Shown here piece by piece: positions 16,491 through 23,515 of a stretch of DNA of 39,210 bases; within the stretch, counting starts at the first letter, position 1; each line of letters opens with the position of its first letter. The DNA comes from an uncultured Collinsella sp. (GTDB lineage: Bacteria; Actinomycetota; Coriobacteriia; Coriobacteriales; Coriobacteriaceae), in assembly GCA_902461085.1 (NCBI GenBank), contig CABPWH010000013.1, positions 1-39,210 of the forward strand. Reading direction: 5' to 3'. The notes below the pieces were generated by a model, which saw only the letters and a list, made by a program, of their open reading frames with translations, ran no database searches and had not been told where the DNA came from. The position numbers and the translations under genes were made by a program.

Positions 16491-17255
16491 ATGATAGGGA
16501 TCGGGATCGATATCGGGTCTACGGCGGCTAAGGCTGCTGTGGTCGACGGGGAGGGTTCGGTGGCGTGGACGTGCGTGCAGCCAACCGGGTTCTCCTCGGT
16601 CGATGCTTCCGAGCGGCTGCACGAGGCACTGGCAGCGGCCGGCTATGACGTGACGGCCGACGACGTGCGCGTGATCGCGACCGGCTACGGTCGTGTCGCC
16701 GTGCCCTATGCGCACAAGGTCGTGACCGAGATCACCTGCCACGGTACCGGTGCCGTGTGCCTGTTTGGCGATCACGGCACGGTGATTGACGTGGGCGGCC
16801 AGGACACCAAGGTCATTCAGCTTAAAAGTGGCCGCGTGGCCAAGTTCGCCATGAACGACAAGTGCGCTGCCGGTACGGGGCGCTTTTTGGAGATCATGGC
16901 CGACCGTCTGGGTATTTCCCAACAGCAGATGGCCGACCTTGCGCGTTCCGGTGAGCCCACCAAGATCAGCAGCATGTGCACAGTGTTTGCCGAAAGCGAG
17001 GTCATCAGCCTGATCGGTCGCGGTGAGCCGCGCGAGAACATTGCGCGTGGCGTGATCGACAGCGTGGTCTCGCGCGTGGCGACCATGGCCGGGCAGGCCG
17101 CGGGCGCCCCGTACTACCTGACCGGTGGCCTGTGCGAGAACGCCTTCGTGGTGGAGCGGTTGGGCGAGCTACTGGGGTCGCCGGTGACCACCTCGCCCCA
17201 GGCTCGCTTTGCCGGAGCGATCGGCGCGGCTGTCCGCGCCGCCGCCTTGGCCTAG
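16491..17255 (+). CDS. ATP-dependent activator (HgdC/BadF/BcrAD family acyl-CoA dehydratase activase)
   Basis: A 254-residue ASKHA-fold ATPase that, as a dimer around one [4Fe-4S] cluster, fires electrons into HgdB-type partners on ATP hydrolysis. Motifs are GIGIDIGSTAAKAAVVDG at the N-terminus, ATGYGR, DVGGQDTKVI, KCAAGTGRFLEIMADRLG and YYLTGGLCEN. The two cluster cysteines are Cys125 and Cys163 (SSMCTVFAESEV). In Acidaminococcus HgdC the matching residues lie at almost the same positions. It is the only activator here and presumably serves both HgdB-like proteins. ATG 16491 has GGGAGAG upstream. The electron donor, probably ferredoxin or flavodoxin, is not encoded next to it. Confidence 0.93.
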   Translation: MIGIGIDIGSTAAKAAVVDGEGSVAWTCVQPTGFSSVDASERLHEALAAAGYDVTADDVRVIATGYGRVAVPYAHKVVTEITCHGTGAVCLFGDHGTVIDVGGQDTKVIQLKSGRVAKFAMNDKCAAGTGRFLEIMADRLGISQQQMADLARSGEPTKISSMCTVFAESEVISLIGRGEPRENIARGVIDSVVSRVATMAGQAAGAPYYLTGGLCENAFVVERLGELLGSPVTTSPQARFAGAIGAAVRAAALA

Positions 17256-17269
17256 GGGTGTACCGCGAC

Positions 17270-18487
17270 ATGCGCATCCTCAATATCACGGCACAAAAAC
17301 CAGATAGCACCGGCAGCGGCACCTACCTTGCCGCGCTTGTGCGCGAGCAGATCGAGACGGGGCATCGCGCCGCCGTGCTTTGCGGTGCGGCGCCGGGTGA
17401 TACCCAAGGCGAGCTGGACCGGCGTGCTGCCGTGTTTGCCGTACCGTTTGAGTCGCCCGAGCTGCCGTTTCCCATCTGCGGTATGTCCGATGTTATGCCC
17501 TATCCCTCTACACGCTATCGTGACCTGACGCCTTCGATGCTCAAGGCATTTGAGCGGGCATTTGCTGCTGCAATCGATCGTGCGGTGGCTGAGTTTCGGC
17601 CCGATCTGGTGCTCTGCCATCACCTGTATCTGGTAACCGCATTGGCGCGCGAGTGCGTCCGGGGCGTGCCGGTTGTTGCCGTGTGCCATTCGACCGACCT
17701 GCGCCAGCTGCGTTCGCATGCGCTCGAGCGCGATCGCATCGTACGTGCGGTTCGTCGGCTCGATGCCGTCTTTGCTCTCCATGCTGAGCAGGCTGAGCAG
17801 ATTGGCCTGGTGTGCGGCGTCGATGCCGATCGCATCCACGTGATTGGAACGGGTTACGACCATCGCGTCTTCTGCCGTGACGCAAGCGTGGCGAGGCAGC
17901 CGGGTTCGCTTGTGTACGTGGGCAAGATTTGCTTTAAAAAGGGCGTCGAGTCGCTGGTTCGAGCTGTGTCATTGCCGATTGACGATGGCGTCCGCTCATC
18001 TGGCTTGGTACTTGTGGGCGGCCGCGGTGACGATGTCGAGTACGCGCGTATCGAGCGCTTGACCGCGGCCTCGGATGTGCCGGTGACGCTGGCGGGGCGC
18101 CTGGATAGCGATGAACTCGTGCGTGCCTACCGCAGTTCCGACGTCTTTGTGCTGCCTTCGTTTTACGAGGGTCTGCCGCTCGTGACGATCGAGGCCCTCG
18201 CGTGCGGCTGCAAAGTTGTGGCGACCGATTTGCCCGGCGTTCGTCCCTGGATGGAGGCGATGCTTCCCGGCGCTCCCGTGACGTGGGTGGCGCCACCGCG
18301 TATGACGGATGTCGACACGCCCGAGGCGGCCGACCTTCCGTTGTTTGAGCGCGCACTGGCAGATGCTATCGCGCAGGCGCTTGCGGATCCGCCTTCGACG
18401 TTCGAGCCGTCGGCGGTCTCTTGGGAAGCGTGCCTGGGGCGTATACTTAAAGTCGTTGATTTGTTGGAAGGGAGTTCGTATGGCTAA
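17270..18487 (+). CDS. Glycosyltransferase, GT4-like, translationally coupled to selD
   Basis: A 405-residue protein with two Rossmann-like halves. The N-terminal ILNITAQKPDSTGSGTYLAALV is a GT-B acceptor-domain start. The C-terminal half has YVGKICFKKGVESLV, DVFVLPSFYEGLPLVTIEALACG (read in parts; E-x7-E donor-sugar motif) and VVATDLPGVRPW. GT4 enzymes transfer a sugar from a nucleotide donor. The gene starts 14 bases after the activator and ends eight bases inside selD, an unusual partnership. Some GT4-like enzymes (SenB) join selenium from selenophosphate to a sugar and are encoded beside a SelD homolog, so a selenosugar role is a testable idea, not a call. ATG 17270 is chosen because AGGGGTG lies upstream. 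Confidence 0.82.
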   Translation: MRILNITAQKPDSTGSGTYLAALVREQIETGHRAAVLCGAAPGDTQGELDRRAAVFAVPFESPELPFPICGMSDVMPYPSTRYRDLTPSMLKAFERAFAAAIDRAVAEFRPDLVLCHHLYLVTALARECVRGVPVVAVCHSTDLRQLRSHALERDRIVRAVRRLDAVFALHAEQAEQIGLVCGVDADRIHVIGTGYDHRVFCRDASVARQPGSLVYVGKICFKKGVESLVRAVSLPIDDGVRSSGLVLVGGRGDDVEYARIERLTAASDVPVTLAGRLDSDELVRAYRSSDVFVLPSFYEGLPLVTIEALACGCKVVATDLPGVRPWMEAMLPGAPVTWVAPPRMTDVDTPEAADLPLFERALADAIAQALADPPSTFEPSAVSWEACLGRILKVVDLLEGSSYG

Positions 18488-19529
18488 GGACACCATGAGG
18501 CTCACGTCCATGACGGCCGCGAGCGGTTGAGCCGCTAAGTTGGCTCCCGGAGCCCTCGCCCAGGTCCTGGGCGACTTGCCCAATGTGCATAACGACAACC
18601 TGCTCGTGGGGTTCGATACCTCCGACGATGCGAGCGTCTTCCGCGTAGGGGAGAACCTTGGCCTCGTGCAGTCCATCGACTTCTTCCCGCCGATGGTCGA
18701 CGACCCGTTCCTGTTTGGCCAGATCGCCGCGGCCAACTCGCTGTCGGACATCTACGCCATGGGCGGGCGGCCGAGCCATGCCATGAACCTGCTGTGCATT
18801 CCCAATTGCCTGGGCGTTGAGGTTGCCGGGCAGATTTTGGCGGGTGGCGCCGACAAGTGCGTCGAGGCGGGTTGCTCCATCGCGGGCGGCCATACCATCA
18901 ACGACGACGAGCCCAAGTACGGCCTGTCCGTGAGCGGCTTTGTCGCGCTCGACCGCATGCTCGCCAACAGCGGCGCACGCGTGGGCGATGTTCTGCTGCT
19001 GACCAAGGCGATCGGCTCGGGCATCATCACCACGGCCATTAAGGGCGAGCTTATCGAGCAGGACGAGGCCGCAGCCATGTTCGACTCGATGCGCACCCTC
19101 AACGAGGCCCCGATTCGTCTGGCCGAGGGACTCGAGCTTCACGGCTGTACCGACATTACGGGCTTTGGCCTGATCGGGCACGTATGCGAGATGGCCGAGG
19201 GTTCGGGCGCGCAGATTGAGCTTGCGTCTGGGGCGGTGCCGCTCTTTGATCAGGTGCTCGACATGGCGCGTCTGGGCATTATCCCCGCGGGCTCCTATCG
19301 CAACCAGGACTTCTTTGGCCCGCGCGTGGCTGCCGACGAGGACCTGGAGCCGGGTATGTTCGACGCGCTGTACGATCCGCAGACCTCGGGCGGTTTGCTT
19401 ATTGCGGCGCCCGCGGCGGATGTGGATGAGCTTGCGCGTCGTCTGCATGCCGAGGGGCGCGTTGCCGCCGTCGTCGGTCGCGTGTGCGAGCCGGTGCCAG
19501 GCGGTCCTGCCGTCCACGTTGTCCGTTAA
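18480..19529 (+). CDS. selD: Selenophosphate synthetase SelD, selenoprotein (Sec17 encoded by TGA 18528-18530)
   Basis: Makes selenophosphate from selenide and ATP, the selenium donor for selenocysteine and for selenium-modified tRNA or cofactors. Reading through TGA 18528-18530 gives SGUAAKL, matching the active-site segment in which E. coli SelD has Cys17 and Lys20; here Sec is residue 17 and Lys is residue 20. The ATP-binding fold follows (DDASVFRVGENLGLVQSIDF, in parts; FGQIAAANSLSDIYAMGG; CSIAGGHTI; DITGFGLIGHVCEMAEG; DPQTSGGLLIA). The total is 349 residues with Sec. GGAAGGGAG lies before ATG 18480, which overlaps the glycosyltransferase stop. Without recoding, only a 16-residue peptide would result. 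Cysteine or selenocysteine at this site is a known variation of the family. Confidence 0.95.
18540..18573 (+). promoter_or_regulatory. Candidate bacterial SECIS hairpin in selD
   Basis: CGCCCAG (18557-18563) pairs with CTGGGCG (18567-18573), with the apex reading CAGGTCCTG. That is close to the CAGGUCUG apex of the E. coli fdhF element recognised by SelB. The stem begins 26 bases after the TGA, within the usual range. A smaller GGCTC-CCG-GAGCC lies at 18542-18554. Which is bound by SelB is inference. Confidence 0.6.
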
Positions 19530-19586
19530 CGACACGTTTATTGAGCTATGTACCGTTCTAAAACGATTTATTCGAAAGGAAAAACT

Positions 19587-20213
19587 ATGTCTACCAAGAT
19601 TGAAGTCAATGCCATGGGCGATGCCTGCCCGCTGCCCGTCGTCAAGACGCTCAAAGCCCTGAAGCAGCTTGATGGCGAGGGCACAGTCGTGACCTCGGTC
19701 GATAACGAGACCGCCGTCAAGAACATCTCCAAGATGGCGCAGGAGAAGGGCTGCACGGCCTCGGTCGAGAAGGTTTCTGACGCCGAGTGGCACGTGACCG
19801 TGGCGACCTCTGGCGCCGTTGCCGTGGCTGATCCCGAGCAGGATGGCGCTGCCTTCTGTGACGCCAGCGCCGGCAAGGGCAAGCTCGTCATTTCCGTCTA
19901 CACCGACTGCATGGGCCGCGGCGACGACGAGCTGGGCCACAAGCTCATGAAGGCGTTTATCTTTGCCGTGACGCAGCAGGAGGAGCTGCCCGCGACCATG
20001 CTGTTCTACAACGGCGGCGCCAAGCTCACTGTCGAGGGCTCGCCGGTGCTCGATGACCTGAAGGGCCTGGCCGAGCAGGGCGTCGAGATCCTTACCTGTG
20101 GCACCTGCCTCGACCACTATGGCATTAAGGACCAGCTTGCAGTGGGCGAGGTCACCAACATGTACGTGATCGTGGAGAAGATGGAGCAGGCCGTGCGCGT
20201 CGTGCGCCCGTAG
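19587..20213 (+). CDS. yedF: YedF-family selenium metabolism protein (TusA-like plus DsrE-like domains)
   Basis: A 208-residue two-domain protein. Residues 1-75 are a TusA/SirA-like domain with the CPxP motif DACPLPVV (Cys14). After a short linker, residues 95-205 form a DsrE/F-like domain (VYTDCMGRGDDELGHKLM, ATMLFYNGGAKL) with a CGTC pair at Cys171 and Cys174. In bacteria with selenium traits this fused form is found next to selD and is thought to carry or relay sulfur or selenium. Its exact reaction is not established. ATG 19587 is preferred because GAAAGGA lies six bases upstream. It is 57 bases after selD and probably in the same transcript. Confidence 0.88.
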   Translation: MSTKIEVNAMGDACPLPVVKTLKALKQLDGEGTVVTSVDNETAVKNISKMAQEKGCTASVEKVSDAEWHVTVATSGAVAVADPEQDGAAFCDASAGKGKLVISVYTDCMGRGDDELGHKLMKAFIFAVTQQEELPATMLFYNGGAKLTVEGSPVLDDLKGLAEQGVEILTCGTCLDHYGIKDQLAVGEVTNMYVIVEKMEQAVRVVRP

Positions 20214-20232
20214 CGTATTGGTTGGAGTTGCC

Positions 20233-20484
20233 ATGAGGGAGAAGCGCCCGGCGCTTGTCATCACGTTTCCCACCACGGCGGCCGCCATGGGCTGCGAGTC
20301 CCTGTGCATCGAGCGCGGCCTTCCCGGGCGAACGATTCCCGTGCCCGGGGAGGTCGCTGCCGGCTGCGGTCTGGCGTGGAAGGCGTTGCCTGCCGATGAG
20401 GAGCTGCTGCGCGGCGAACTCGCCGCGGCGGGCATTCCCACTGAGGGCTTTACGGTGATTGATATGTGGGAGGTCGTGCGATGA
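20233..20484 (+). CDS. DUF3343 small protein (putative Se/S carrier)
   Basis: An 83-residue protein (start MREKRPALVITFPTTAAAM) with the DUF3343 pattern RTIPVPGEVAAGCGLAWK, whose conserved cysteine lies in an AGCG turn. The family is found with YedF, SelD and class V aminotransferases and has been proposed to carry selenium or sulfur; this is association, not proof. TTGGAG precedes ATG 20233. Its TGA overlaps the ATG of the next gene by four bases, so the two are translationally coupled. Confidence 0.8.
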   Translation: MREKRPALVITFPTTAAAMGCESLCIERGLPGRTIPVPGEVAAGCGLAWKALPADEELLRGELAAAGIPTEGFTVIDMWEVVR

Positions 20485-21620
20485 TCTATCTGGATAACGC
20501 GGCGACGACCATGCACAAGCCGCAGACGGTCATCGATGCCGTGACGCAGGCGATGTGCTCGCTCGGCAATGCCGGGCGCGGCGCCACGTCGGGTGCCCTC
20601 GATGCCGCTCGTACGATTCACGCTTGCCGTGCCAAGCTCGCGCGCCTTTTGGGTTGCCCGAGGGCGGACCATGTGTGCTTTACGCCCAATTCCACGGCGG
20701 CGCTCAACACGGCGATTAACGGCGTGGTGCGTCCTGGCGACCGCGTGGTCACGACGGTGCTCGAGCACAACTCCGTGCTGCGTCCGCTCAATCGCCTAGC
20801 GACGGAGCAGGGTGTGACCGTTGAGCATGCGGGCTGCGACGCGAACGGCGTGCTCGACTATGACGAGCTCGAGCAGTTGGTCACGCCCGGTACACGTGCC
20901 GTGGTGGTGACGCATGCCTCCAATGTGACCGGCAACGCGGTCGACATTGCGCGCGTGGCGGCCATCGCCCATGCGGCCGGCGCGCTGGTGATCGTCGACG
21001 CCTCGCAGTCTGCCGGCACGGCGCATATCGATATGCAGGCCATGGGGCTCGATGTGGTGTGCTTTACTGGCCACAAGGGGCTCATGGGTCCGCAGGGGAC
21101 CGGCGGGCTGGCCGTGGCGGAGGGCATTGACGTGGCGCCGTGGGCCATGGGCGGCACGGGCGTGCACAGCTTCGATGCGCTGCAGCCGCTTGAGTGGCCC
21201 ACGCGCCTTGAGGCGGGCACGCTCAACGGCCACGGCATCGCGGGACTTTCTGCCGGTCTCGACTATATCGAGGCACAAGGCGGGGTCGAGGCGATTGCGG
21301 CGCATGAGCGTTCGCTTGCGGATCGCTTCCTTGCCGGTGTGCGCGAGATTCCGGGGATTAAGCTCTACGGTGCCTTTGACCAGCCGTTGCGCTCTGCGAT
21401 TGTGTCGCTCAACGTGGGCGATATCGACTCTGCTGAGATCTCGGACGCGCTCATGCAAGGGTGGGGGATTGCGACGCGCCCCGGCGCCCATTGCGCTCCG
21501 CTCATGCACCGCGCGCTCGGGACCGAGCGCCAGGGTGCCGTTCGCTTCTCGTTTGGGTATTTCAACACGGACGAGGAAGTTGACACCGCGATTGATGCTT
21601 TGCGCGATTTAGCCTGCTAA
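20481..21620 (+). CDS. Cysteine desulfurase-like class V aminotransferase of the selenium cluster
   Basis: A 379-residue PLP enzyme. The start MIYLDNAATTMHKPQTV, the PLP-lysine segment FTGHKGLMGPQGTGG (Lys199) and the C-terminal catalytic cysteine in RPGAHCAPLMHRALG (Cys338) are class V desulfurase marks. It resembles the subgroup found next to orphan selD and yedF (as at EF2568 of Enterococcus faecalis), so it may mobilise sulfur or selenium from cysteine or selenocysteine for SelD or a selenium-dependent hydroxylase. It differs from IscS/SufS by its small size and neighbours. A strong terminator follows, ending the glycosyltransferase-selD-yedF-DUF3343 run. Confidence 0.88.
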   Translation: MIYLDNAATTMHKPQTVIDAVTQAMCSLGNAGRGATSGALDAARTIHACRAKLARLLGCPRADHVCFTPNSTAALNTAINGVVRPGDRVVTTVLEHNSVLRPLNRLATEQGVTVEHAGCDANGVLDYDELEQLVTPGTRAVVVTHASNVTGNAVDIARVAAIAHAAGALVIVDASQSAGTAHIDMQAMGLDVVCFTGHKGLMGPQGTGGLAVAEGIDVAPWAMGGTGVHSFDALQPLEWPTRLEAGTLNGHGIAGLSAGLDYIEAQGGVEAIAAHERSLADRFLAGVREIPGIKLYGAFDQPLRSAIVSLNVGDIDSAEISDALMQGWGIATRPGAHCAPLMHRALGTERQGAVRFSFGYFNTDEEVDTAIDALRDLAC

Positions 21621-21643
21621 AGCTGCTAGACCGTTTATACTTG

Positions 21644-21676
21644 CGGGACGGGTATTTTGCCCGTCCCGTTTTTGTT
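21644..21676 (+). terminator. Rho-independent terminator after the desulfurase gene
   Basis: CGGGACGGG (21644-21652) and CCCGTCCCG (21660-21668) form a nine-base stem with a seven-base loop, followed by TTTTTGTTT. Confidence 0.92.
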
Positions 21677-21696
21677 TCGATTCGAAAGGTGCTCTC

Positions 21697-23055
21697 ATGG
21701 CTTCATCCGCCCCGCGCGGTCTGCGCTCCGACCATGTCGTCACCGTCGGCATCGCCCTGTTCTCGATGCTCTTTGGCGCCGGCAACCTCATTATTCCGCC
21801 GCTGCTGGCTCTGCAGGCAGGTTCTGCCACGCCGGTCGCCATGCTCGGCTTTCTGATTGCCGCCATCGGCCTGCCCGTCATGGGATTTATCGCCGTCGCG
21901 CTCGCCGGCACGGCCCGCGAGCTTGCCGGCCGCGTGCACCCCAAGTTTGGTGAGTTCTTTGTTGCGGCGGTCTACCTGGCCATCGGCCCGTGCCTGGCCA
22001 TTCCTCGCACAAGCTCTACTGCGTTCGAAATGCTGGTGCCGCTGCTACCCGAGGGCGTTTCGCTTGGCACGGCACGTCTGGTGTTTGCCATCGGGTTCTT
22101 CGTCGTCGCGTTTGCGCTCACGCTGCGCCCGGGTGTCATCACACGCGTACTCGGCCGCATTACGGGCCCCGCGCTCATTGCGCTCATCGTGCTGGTCGTG
22201 GGTGCTGCCGTGATCTCGCCGCTGGGACCGGCTGCCGCGCCTCAGGCTCCCTACGATGCAGGCGCCGCCGTGCAGGGCTTTTTGACCGGTTACCAGACCA
22301 TGGACCTGCTCGCGTCGCTCGCCTTCGGCATCATCATCGCCGAGACCATCCACGAGCTGGGCGTTACCGATGACAAGCGCGTGGCCTTCGAGATCTCGCG
22401 TTCGGGTGTGATCGCCGGCGCGCTCATGGCCATCATCTACTGCGGCCTGGCGCTTGCCGGCACGCAGCTCAGCACCGTGATGCCCGATGCCACCAATGGC
22501 GCCGCCATCCTTGCCCGCTCTGCCTCCATGCACTTTGGCCTTGTCGGCACGGTCGTGGTCTTTGCGATCTTTTTCCTTGCCTGCATGAACGTGTGCATCG
22601 GCCTCATCAGCTGCTGCTCGCGTTACTTCTGCGAGACGTATGTGGTCGAAGAGGGAGCGGAGGCCTCCGAGGAGGCCATGCGCCGTCCCTTTGCGATTCT
22701 CGCCTTTGTGTTCGCAGCGTTTTCGTGCGTGCTCTCCAACGTGGGCCTCGACGTGATCCTCATGTTCTCGGTGCCTATGCTCAATGCCCTGTATCCCGTC
22801 GCCATCGTGCTGGTCCTCATGGGTTTGGTACACGGCTTTTGCGACGCTCATCCGCAGGTGTGGGTCTGGGTCGGCGGCGTGGTTGCCGTGCAGAGCGTGA
22901 TCACCTCGGTCCGCGATGCGTTCTTTGCTGGCGCGTGGCTGCCGTTTGATGCGTTGCCGCTGGCAGATATCGGCGCTGCGTGGGCGCCGGTTGCTGTGGT
23001 CGCGTTTGTGATTGGTCTGGTTCATAGCCAGTTTGTCGCACATTCGAGGAGCTAG
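21697..23055 (+). CDS. brnQ: Branched-chain amino acid transporter BrnQ (LIVCS family)
   Basis: A 452-residue membrane protein with about 12 spans that imports leucine, isoleucine and valine with Na+ or H+. The N-terminal GIALFSMLFGAGNLIIPPLLAL (read in parts) is the hallmark of the LIV-II family, followed by VAVYLAIGPCLAIPRTSSTAFEM-like sequence and TGYQTMDLLASLAFGIII. Full length for the family. ATG 21697 has GAAAGG upstream. It is separated from the selenium cluster by a terminator and so is an independent unit. Confidence 0.93.
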   Translation: MASSAPRGLRSDHVVTVGIALFSMLFGAGNLIIPPLLALQAGSATPVAMLGFLIAAIGLPVMGFIAVALAGTARELAGRVHPKFGEFFVAAVYLAIGPCLAIPRTSSTAFEMLVPLLPEGVSLGTARLVFAIGFFVVAFALTLRPGVITRVLGRITGPALIALIVLVVGAAVISPLGPAAAPQAPYDAGAAVQGFLTGYQTMDLLASLAFGIIIAETIHELGVTDDKRVAFEISRSGVIAGALMAIIYCGLALAGTQLSTVMPDATNGAAILARSASMHFGLVGTVVVFAIFFLACMNVCIGLISCCSRYFCETYVVEEGAEASEEAMRRPFAILAFVFAAFSCVLSNVGLDVILMFSVPMLNALYPVAIVLVLMGLVHGFCDAHPQVWVWVGGVVAVQSVITSVRDAFFAGAWLPFDALPLADIGAAWAPVAVVAFVIGLVHSQFVAHSRS

Positions 23056-23066
23056 GGTTTCTGCGC

Positions 23067-23095
23067 TTGCACAGGCGGGGAGTCTCCCCTATAAT
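23067..23095 (+). promoter_or_regulatory. Sigma70-type promoter for the tRNA genes
   Basis: TTGCAC (23067-23072) and a perfect TATAAT (23090-23095) are separated by exactly 17 bases. The tRNA-Pro gene begins 52 bases after the -10. Confidence 0.85.
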
Positions 23096-23146
23096 TTCCT
23101 TCGCTTTGGGACACGCAAGGTTTAGACCTTAGCTGCTCAACACCTT

Positions 23147-23223
23147 CGGGACGTGGCGCAGTTTGGTAGCGCGCCTGCTTTGGGAGCAGGATGTCGCAGG
23201 TTCAAATCCTGTCGTCCCGACCA
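23147..23223 (+). tRNA. tRNA-Pro (anticodon TGG)
   Basis: A 77-base cloverleaf with acceptor stem CGGGACG/CGTCCCG, encoded CCA, anticodon arm CCTGC-TTTGGGA-GCAGG (TGG) and T arm GCAGG-TTCAAAT-CCTGT. Confidence 0.97.
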
Positions 23224-23229
23224 TATCTT

Positions 23230-23303
23230 GCGGGCGTAGTTCAATGGTAGAACCCCAGCCTTCCAAGCTGATGACGCGGGTTCGATTCCCGTCGCCCGCT
23301 CCA
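23230..23303 (+). tRNA. tRNA-Gly (anticodon TCC)
   Basis: A 74-base cloverleaf with acceptor stem GCGGGCG/CGCCCGC, encoded CCA, anticodon loop CTTCCAA (TCC) and T loop TTCGATT. It lies seven bases after tRNA-Pro and shares its promoter. Confidence 0.97.
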
Positions 23304-23315
23304 TAAGATAGTTTT

Positions 23316-23354
23316 AACGGCTTTGGCTCCATTTGGTGCCAGAGCCGTTTTCAT
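23316..23354 (+). terminator. Rho-independent terminator after the tRNA pair
   Basis: A 12-base stem (AACGGCTTTGGC / GCCAGAGCCGTT, one G-T pair) with a ten-base loop is followed by TTTCATAT. Confidence 0.85.
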
Positions 23355-23383
23355 ATACATGTCAGGGACCCCACATCCCCTCC

Positions 23384-23454
23384 TAAGTTGCGGTGAAATA
23401 GTTCCTGGATTAGCCGCAATAGCTGTTATCCAGGAACTATTTCACCGCAACTTA
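23384..23454. repeat. Inverted repeat copy 1 (27-base perfect arms)
   Basis: The left arm 23384-23410 and right arm 23428-23454 are exact complements around a 17-base spacer. The core AGTTGCGGTGAAATAGTTCC recurs in copy 2 at 24697-24763. It lies between the convergent tRNA unit and the leftward frameshifted gene. It probably belongs to a dispersed REP-like family of this genome. The rest of 23304-23515 holds only the tRNA terminator and plain intergenic sequence. Confidence 0.85.
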
Positions 23455-23515
23455 TTGAGGCCGAGCGGGCTGGGTCGATGATGGGTTCTTTTGTCGAGAA
23501 GATGAGGGCGGCCGG

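Noticed and set aside
18540..19529. A shorter selD starting after the TGA
   Set aside because: It would lack the catalytic residue and Lys20; upstream ATG 18480 has a strong ribosome binding site.
18447..20768. 773-codon antisense frame opposite selD-yedF
   Set aside because: Same cause: mirror of GC-rich codons. It spans several real genes and their start sites and has no recognisable domain.
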